NCBI GenBank assembly: GCA_958430865.1
Contig: CAUDNR010004340.1
Location: forward strand, 1-13,287
From: Entrophospora sp. SA101
Lineage: Eukaryota > Glomeromycota > Glomeromycetes > Entrophosporales > Entrophosporaceae
Length of the DNA: 13,287 nt
Direction of reading: 5' to 3'
Part shown: positions 9,022 through 13,287 of the stretch, piece after piece
Layout of the letters: each line of letters opens with the position of its first letter
Numbering within the stretch: the first letter of the stretch is position 1
The notes under the pieces: generated by a model
What the model was told of the DNA's origin: nothing
The model's input: the letters and a program-made list of their open reading frames with translations, nothing else
The model's database searches: none
Program-made: the position numbers and the translations under genes

Positions 9022-10568
9022 TTATTCACCTTCAACGTTTAAGATAAAAGAGTTATAATCAAGGCTATTTAACAAACTAACATTACTTGTATAAAATTTT
9101 AAACTTTTAGATTTAGTAATCTCACCATCTAAGATTCTACTTGTATGATATGCATCTGGATGTGATTTGTGTGCTTGTTGCAAAGCACTATTACTATAAG
9201 TAGTAGTAGTATTACTATTACCATTATTATTTTTAGAAATATCATTATATTTACTTCTAGCAAACTTCCGAAGTTCTTTACTAGTTGGTCTTTTTGATGG
9301 ATCCACATCCCAACACCTCTGCATCATTTGTGCATAATCTTCAGGCATTTCAGATAATATTGGTGGTCGTAAACCTTTTTCACATATATCAAAAACCAAG
9401 CAATGATTGTGAGCTCTATAATCAAATGGTGGATGACCTGCAAATATTTCCCACATTAACATCCCAACACTATAGATATCAGTTTCTTTTGTGTTATTTG
9501 TATTAATTTTGCCTTTAAGTAGCTCGGATGCAATATATGGTACAATTCCATAGACTTTATTTGATGATTTTTCATTAACTGGTCCACATAATCCCAAATC
9601 TGTAATCAAACAATTACCTCCTTTTATAAGTATATTACCACTATGTAAATCACAATGGATTAAATTTTTTTTATGTATATCATCTAATGCATAACACAAA
9701 TAATAAAAGATTCTAATTCTGTCTTTTAATGTTAAATTTTTTTGCAAATAATCCCTTAAATTTCCCTCTGATAAATAACTTAAAACTATTGCATAATTTC
9801 CATTATCTGGGAATTTAGTTATACCAAAGCATTTAACAATCAGTGGTGATTTAATTTTACAATAATTTATTGCCTGAAAATAAATATAAAATCAATTAGC
9901 ATTATATAATATAATATTGTTTATTTTTGTTTTAAATGACAACTACTAACCTCATCAAGAAAGCCTTTTCTTGAATTACTTGAATCATTTAAACTTTTTA
10001 ATACTACTAGTTGTCCTCTACCTCCAAAATAACTAAATTCCTTTTTATTTTCATTGTAATCAACAATAGATCCTCTTGTCCATGTAGCAGTAAAAATTGA
10101 ACTAAATTCACCTTCAGTTAACTTTGTTACTTTTTTAAATTGTTCAATAGGTATCCATTCTAAAATATAAGTTGGCAGAGATGATATCATTTGACATTGT
10201 TGAATAAAATTATCAATTATGTTATTTCCAGATGTCCAAGTGGTGAAAAGACTCTGTAATTGTAAACTAATGCAACCTTCACAGAATCTATTAGAATATC
10301 TTGTCAATTTACACTTGTTGCATTCTTTTGGCTCACACCATTTATTTCTTACATTGTTTAATTCAAAATCATAGATAAACCTTTCTTTACAATACTTTTT
10401 TTCATTTTCTGAAAGTTCCTTGTTTTTTTTGATTAATGAAAAAAAATAATCTTTTCTACTTTTTCTGTCAGGATTAACATTAGTACTATTAAGTATTTCA
10501 TTATAAATTTTACATACAAATTTCCTTCTTTCTGGTGATAACGATGATAATAATTTAGCATGCGACAT
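9022..10568 (-). CDS. TKL-type protein kinase with N-terminal zinc ribbon, copy B
   Basis: Exons 10568-9951 and 9873-9022 with a 77-nt intron encode 489 aa identical to the copy at 1889-3435, including all departures from kinase consensus (TEGEFSS loop, HCD, DLG, ASE). Start, intron ends and stop fall at the same places, offset by 7133. Because upstream DNA is also identical for nearly 1 kb, both copies probably share the same promoter. The two should be indistinguishable in transcript data. Family role: probable serine/threonine signalling kinase of the expanded glomeromycotan TKL group; substrate and partners are unknown. Confidence 0.9.
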
Positions 10569-11266
10569 TATATAAAAATATAAAATTCGACTTGGTGTTT
10601 TAATGAATGTGAGGATTTTTTTTTTTTGAGAATGACAGTTACATTATTTCTCTTTTCTTTGCGGAGAATTTAATGGCGTGTGACAAACAATTAATTAACA
10701 AAAGATGAATTTAATTGGTACGACATTAAAAGGTCATTTTTCATATAGAATTTGTTTTAAAAGAAGGAATTTTTCGAATTTAAGTGTTACAAAAATGATT
10801 GTTAATGAGAAAATCCACGTCAGTTTTCTAAGTGGTACTTTTTCAAGTTTTACAAAACTTCTCATGTATAAATTTTTCAAATAATTATTGCTATTACTAT
10901 ATACAGTATATACAATAAACAATCAAAAAAATGTAATTTTTTTATAAACCTAACCCACAAGAATCTACTAAAGAATATGTAAACCTCATAAAAAAATAGC
11001 CCTTTTTTTTAAAAAAAGATATTCAGTGTTTTACGGAGTAAAGACTATTAGCCGGGTTGGTAAAATAACATTGATAAATTCTAGTAGCAGTTTAATTCTT
11101 CATTATTTTATATGATGTATGTAGTAGACTTAAGACTAGGTTATTATGGAAGCATTTGTAAAGCCGAAATTAGAAAGCAAGAGGTTTTATAAGAAATTGC
11201 CCAAGATTTTATTTTTTTAATCATGTGATGATAATAAATTAAATTTGAGTCACGTTATTTAATTTA
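10569..11266. other. AT-rich intergenic region upstream of the kinase, copy B
   Basis: Same sequence as 3436-4133. It presumably contains the kinase promoter next to 10568; no gene or specific motif is recognised. Confidence 0.6.
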
Positions 11267-12006
11267 CAGTCAAACCTCGCCACAACGGATTTAGATATAG
11301 CCTCCTTTTTTTATTAATATTAATTAAAAAATGTATTTGTCTTAACGGATTTTATTAGTAAATTAATGCCACAACAACGAATTTAGGTTTTATATATTAA
11401 TACATTCAAATTACTAAAATTGAATAATAACAAATCCTTTTTTTTCCATATTTCACAATAAATAAACGGATTTTTAATCAACATCAAAAGGATTTATCCA
11501 AATTTCAAAATCAAACAATGTATAAAGATTCTCCTATACAGTGTATAAAATTCAACTGTAAACTAGAAACTATCTGCAGAAAAACACTAATGTGTAATGC
11601 GATACGCCCTATATCCACTGATCAGTAATACTTTATTAAAAATGTCTCAACAATCATCTTCATCCAAAAAAAGGTGTATTTAACCAAAACGCAAATTATG
11701 TATATACTGTATATCGAAAAAAAGTAACCTGAACCAAGAAACATTGATTTAGCAAAACCAATACGGAATTAGTGATACATTAAAAGATTCTTAAAATTGA
11801 CCCAAATTCTCATCAAGTAAAACCGAAAAGACCATATGTCACTCCATTTGCTAATATCAAAAAGGCTTTATTTTTATGGATTAAAAAAGCTCTTAACAAT
11901 TACATTATTTAACGATCAACATCAATTTTGTCACAACGGATTCCTTGTCAAGCAGATTTTCTTTTGACTGGTTCCATGGATCCACCGCTGTGACAAGGTT
12001 TGATTG
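11267..12006 (+). mobile_element. Complete nonautonomous Tigger/pogo-like element (740 bp)
   Basis: The left end CAGTCAAACCTCGCCACAAC pairs with a right end whose reverse complement reads CAATCAAACCTTGTCACAGC, 16 of 20 bases matching. Both ends are flanked by TA (11265-11266 and 12007-12008), the target duplication of Tc1/mariner/pogo elements. ACGGATT motifs recur near both ends. Inside is the broken N-terminal half of a CENP-B-like transposase; the DDE catalytic region is absent. The element is thus an internal-deletion derivative that would need a transposase supplied in trans. Confidence 0.85.
11642..11906 (+). pseudogene. Tigger/CENP-B-type transposase fragment (DNA-binding region only)
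   Basis: The reading starts MSQQSSSSKKRCI, meets TAA at 11681, and continues in the same frame as PKRKLCIYCISKKSNLNQ up to TAG at 11750, followed by NQYGI. This matches the N-terminal helix-turn-helix of CENP-B/Tigger transposases. After a frame change it resumes at 11820 as KPKRPYVTPF and KKALFLWIKKALNNY, resembling the start of the second (Tc5-type) helix-turn-helix. At least two stops and one frame change disable it, and no DDE domain follows. Family assignment comes from pattern memory and was not searched. Confidence 0.75.
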
Positions 12007-12065
12007 TATAAAGGATTTTCTGATGTCAAACATCAAAACTGACAAACTGGGGAGAAGTAAAGATG

Positions 12066-12089
12066 TAATAATAATAATAATAATAATAA
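12066..12089 (+). repeat. TAA microsatellite
   Basis: Eight consecutive TAA units lie in noncoding DNA 60 bp after the Tigger-like element. Confidence 0.9.
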
Positions 12090-12470
12090 ATTCTTCTCAA
12101 TATAACAGATAGATGGGACAATAATAATAAGAAAAATTTTATATGTTTTATATGTGAAGTAAAAATTTTAAAAATCTGTTAATTTAATTATTATTATAGT
12201 CTGCTGTGACAAAATTTTCTAATTACCCAAACTATCTGCTAAACCAAGATTGTGTATATTTTAAATTTTTTAATTGATAAAGGATATTATTTAGTGATAG
12301 TTTTTTGGGAAAAAAGTTAGTTTTGTCCAATACATATAATAATTATCTAAATCAATCTACTTTATTATAAAAAACCTCAATTTCAGCCATTAAAATTAGT
12401 TTTGTCAAAGTTTAGGCCAATTAATTTCAGCAATTTTGGCACACTAAGTGTAGTTTCAGCATTACTAGCT

Positions 12471-12550
12471 CAAATTGAGTTGAATTGAATCAGTTCGAAT
12501 CAAATTATATATTGATTCAGTTCAAATCAATTGATTTGTTTGGAGCTTTA
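12471..12550. repeat. Palindrome-rich repeat sharing an end motif with 4492-4612
   Basis: Short interleaved inverted repeats built on TTGAATTGAA, TTCGAATC, TTGATTC and CAATTGATTTG surround a central TATATAT. The stretch ends GTTTGGAGCTTTA, nearly the same 13 bases that end the CGGTT cluster at 4600-4612. It could be the end of a related nonautonomous transposon; no target duplication was found. Confidence 0.4.
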
Positions 12551-12885
12551 ATTGGGCTTAAATTCTCAGTTTGTTATGGAGAAAGATCTGTTGTTATTAT
12601 TATTATAGAAAGATCCATTATTTATATGTTTACTTTTTAACAAAACTATTAATCTCAAAGATAAATTAACAAAATAAAAATTTTCAGGAGTATTTATAAA
12701 GAAAATAATTAAATAAAAATTTATATCAATTTGTAGCTTGGGTTTTGATAAATATATTAATATATATTTAAAATAAAAATTGAATCCTGACTAAAAATTT
12801 ATTATGACGATCATTGAATTAACAAAAATAAAAATACAAATATTTAACAACTAATATTATTAAGTAATTTACAAATTAAAAAGTA

Positions 12886-13221
12886 CTAGGTATTATTAAT
12901 ATATTCTAATATTGGGGCACCAACCTCGTTAATCTCTGGAATCGTGCATTTGATGTCAAACGCTTTTGACAATACTATTTTAAATATTTTATGAATGTTG
13001 ATCGAATGAGACGTTGAACAAAATATCAATGATGCTTTCATTGCCTTGGCAAATCGACGAGCCTGATAGAGAGAAAAAGGAAATCATTAAAGAGAAAAAG
13101 GAATAGTAAATAATTTGAAATAAAGATGGAAATTAACCTGTTTTGTAATAGCTTGTTTTTCTTCATCTGAAAAAAGTACAAATTGATCATATTTTGTACC
13201 AATAAGGAATGGCATTGCACC
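12886..13221 (-). CDS. SPG1: Septum-promoting Ras-like GTPase Spg1/Tem1, C-terminal exons (partial)
   Basis: Two exons are visible: 13221-13138 (28 codons) and 13062-12886 (58 codons plus TAG), split by a 75-nt intron. An AG acceptor at 13223-13222 shows that at least one more intron and the upstream exons lie beyond the window edge. The reading includes the G4 guanine-specificity motif in PFLIGTKYD, then [30 protein letters not shown] (with the G5-like region), [16 protein letters not shown] and CTIPEI. This order and wording is that of Spg1/Tem1 and not of Rab or Ras proteins: there is no C-terminal prenylation cysteine, as expected. Spg1 acts at spindle pole bodies to trigger the septation initiation / mitotic exit network. 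The protein ends EYINNT. The visible part looks intact. Confidence 0.93.
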
Positions 13222-13287
13222 CTAAAAAAATTCCGTAATTAATTAATATTAATTAATAAATAATTAATAATTAAAATAAATAAATAT

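Larger units (their letters stand above)
7233..11539 (+). repeat. Segmental direct duplication, copy B (4.3 kb)
   Basis: This is the second copy of 131-4406, in the same orientation. Its RFC-like 5' region keeps more of the family's normal residues than copy A (PWVEK in exon 1, LKS in exon 2, no deletion in exon 3). At its right end the Tigger-like element continues to a proper terminus, whereas in copy A it is cut. Copy B therefore looks closer to the parental arrangement. The direction of duplication is inference. Confidence 0.97.
12009..12885. other. AT-rich intergenic region between the Tigger element and SPG1
   Basis: No gene is supported. It contains a TAA microsatellite (12066-12089) and a palindrome-rich stretch with the shared GGAGCTTTA motif (12471-12550), listed separately. 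Two AAAGATC(T/C) motifs at 12582 and 12610 flank an ATT-rich run. The final 300 bp are extremely AT-rich and should include the SPG1 3' untranslated region. Confidence 0.5.

Noticed and set aside
12490..12503. tRNA B-box-like GTTCGAATC
   Set aside because: No A box, acceptor stem or cloverleaf can be drawn around it; it belongs to the palindromic repeat.
13038..13220. 60-codon minus-strand open frame [10 protein letters not shown]
   Set aside because: It is out of frame with the Spg1 exons and reads through the intron at 13063-13137.

Overview
The window is AT-rich eukaryotic DNA with genes split by many short (about 54-97 nt) GT-AG introns. The protein style points to an arbuscular mycorrhizal fungus (Glomeromycotina, Rhizophagus-like). 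The two kinase copies have the zinc-ribbon / WTSGN / LEWIP leader and the HP-A-HTSR-L tail that are typical of the very large TKL kinase family of that lineage. The organism is an inference; no marker such as rRNA is present.

Layout: a segment of about 4.3 kb occurs twice in direct orientation (about 131-4406 and 7233-11539), separated by a 2.8-kb single-copy spacer. Each copy carries, in order, a promoter-like region with a 32-bp perfect palindrome, a degenerate replication factor C subunit gene (yeast Rfc2 / human RFC4 type, plus strand), a convergent two-exon TKL-type kinase gene (minus strand), about 700 bp of intergenic DNA, and the left end of a Tigger/pogo-like DNA transposon. From base 561 onward the two copies appear identical for about 3.85 kb, with a constant offset of 7133. 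The first 430 bp of each copy, covering promoter, exons 1-2 and introns 1-2 of the RFC-like gene, differ clearly by substitutions and indels.

The spacer (4407-7232) holds a CGGTT-rich repeat cluster, an unassigned stretch with small open frames, a foldback-like element built of TTCGTCGA repeats, and an intact five-exon proteasome alpha-2 subunit gene (PRE8/PSMA2, 244 aa). Downstream of the second copy the Tigger-like element is complete (740 bp, with terminal inverted repeats and TA target duplication) and encloses the broken DNA-binding half of a CENP-B-type transposase. After a long AT-rich gap the window ends in the last two exons of a Spg1/Tem1-type septation GTPase gene on the minus strand.

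The genes do not form a pathway: PRE8, SPG1 and the RFC fragment are housekeeping functions, and the region reads as an ordinary gene neighbourhood reshaped by duplication and transposons. The most unusual points are the sharp change from diverged to identical sequence inside the duplication, the compensatory base changes that keep the promoter palindrome perfect in both copies, and the RFC-like gene with changes in both Walker motifs. I saw no new molecular system.
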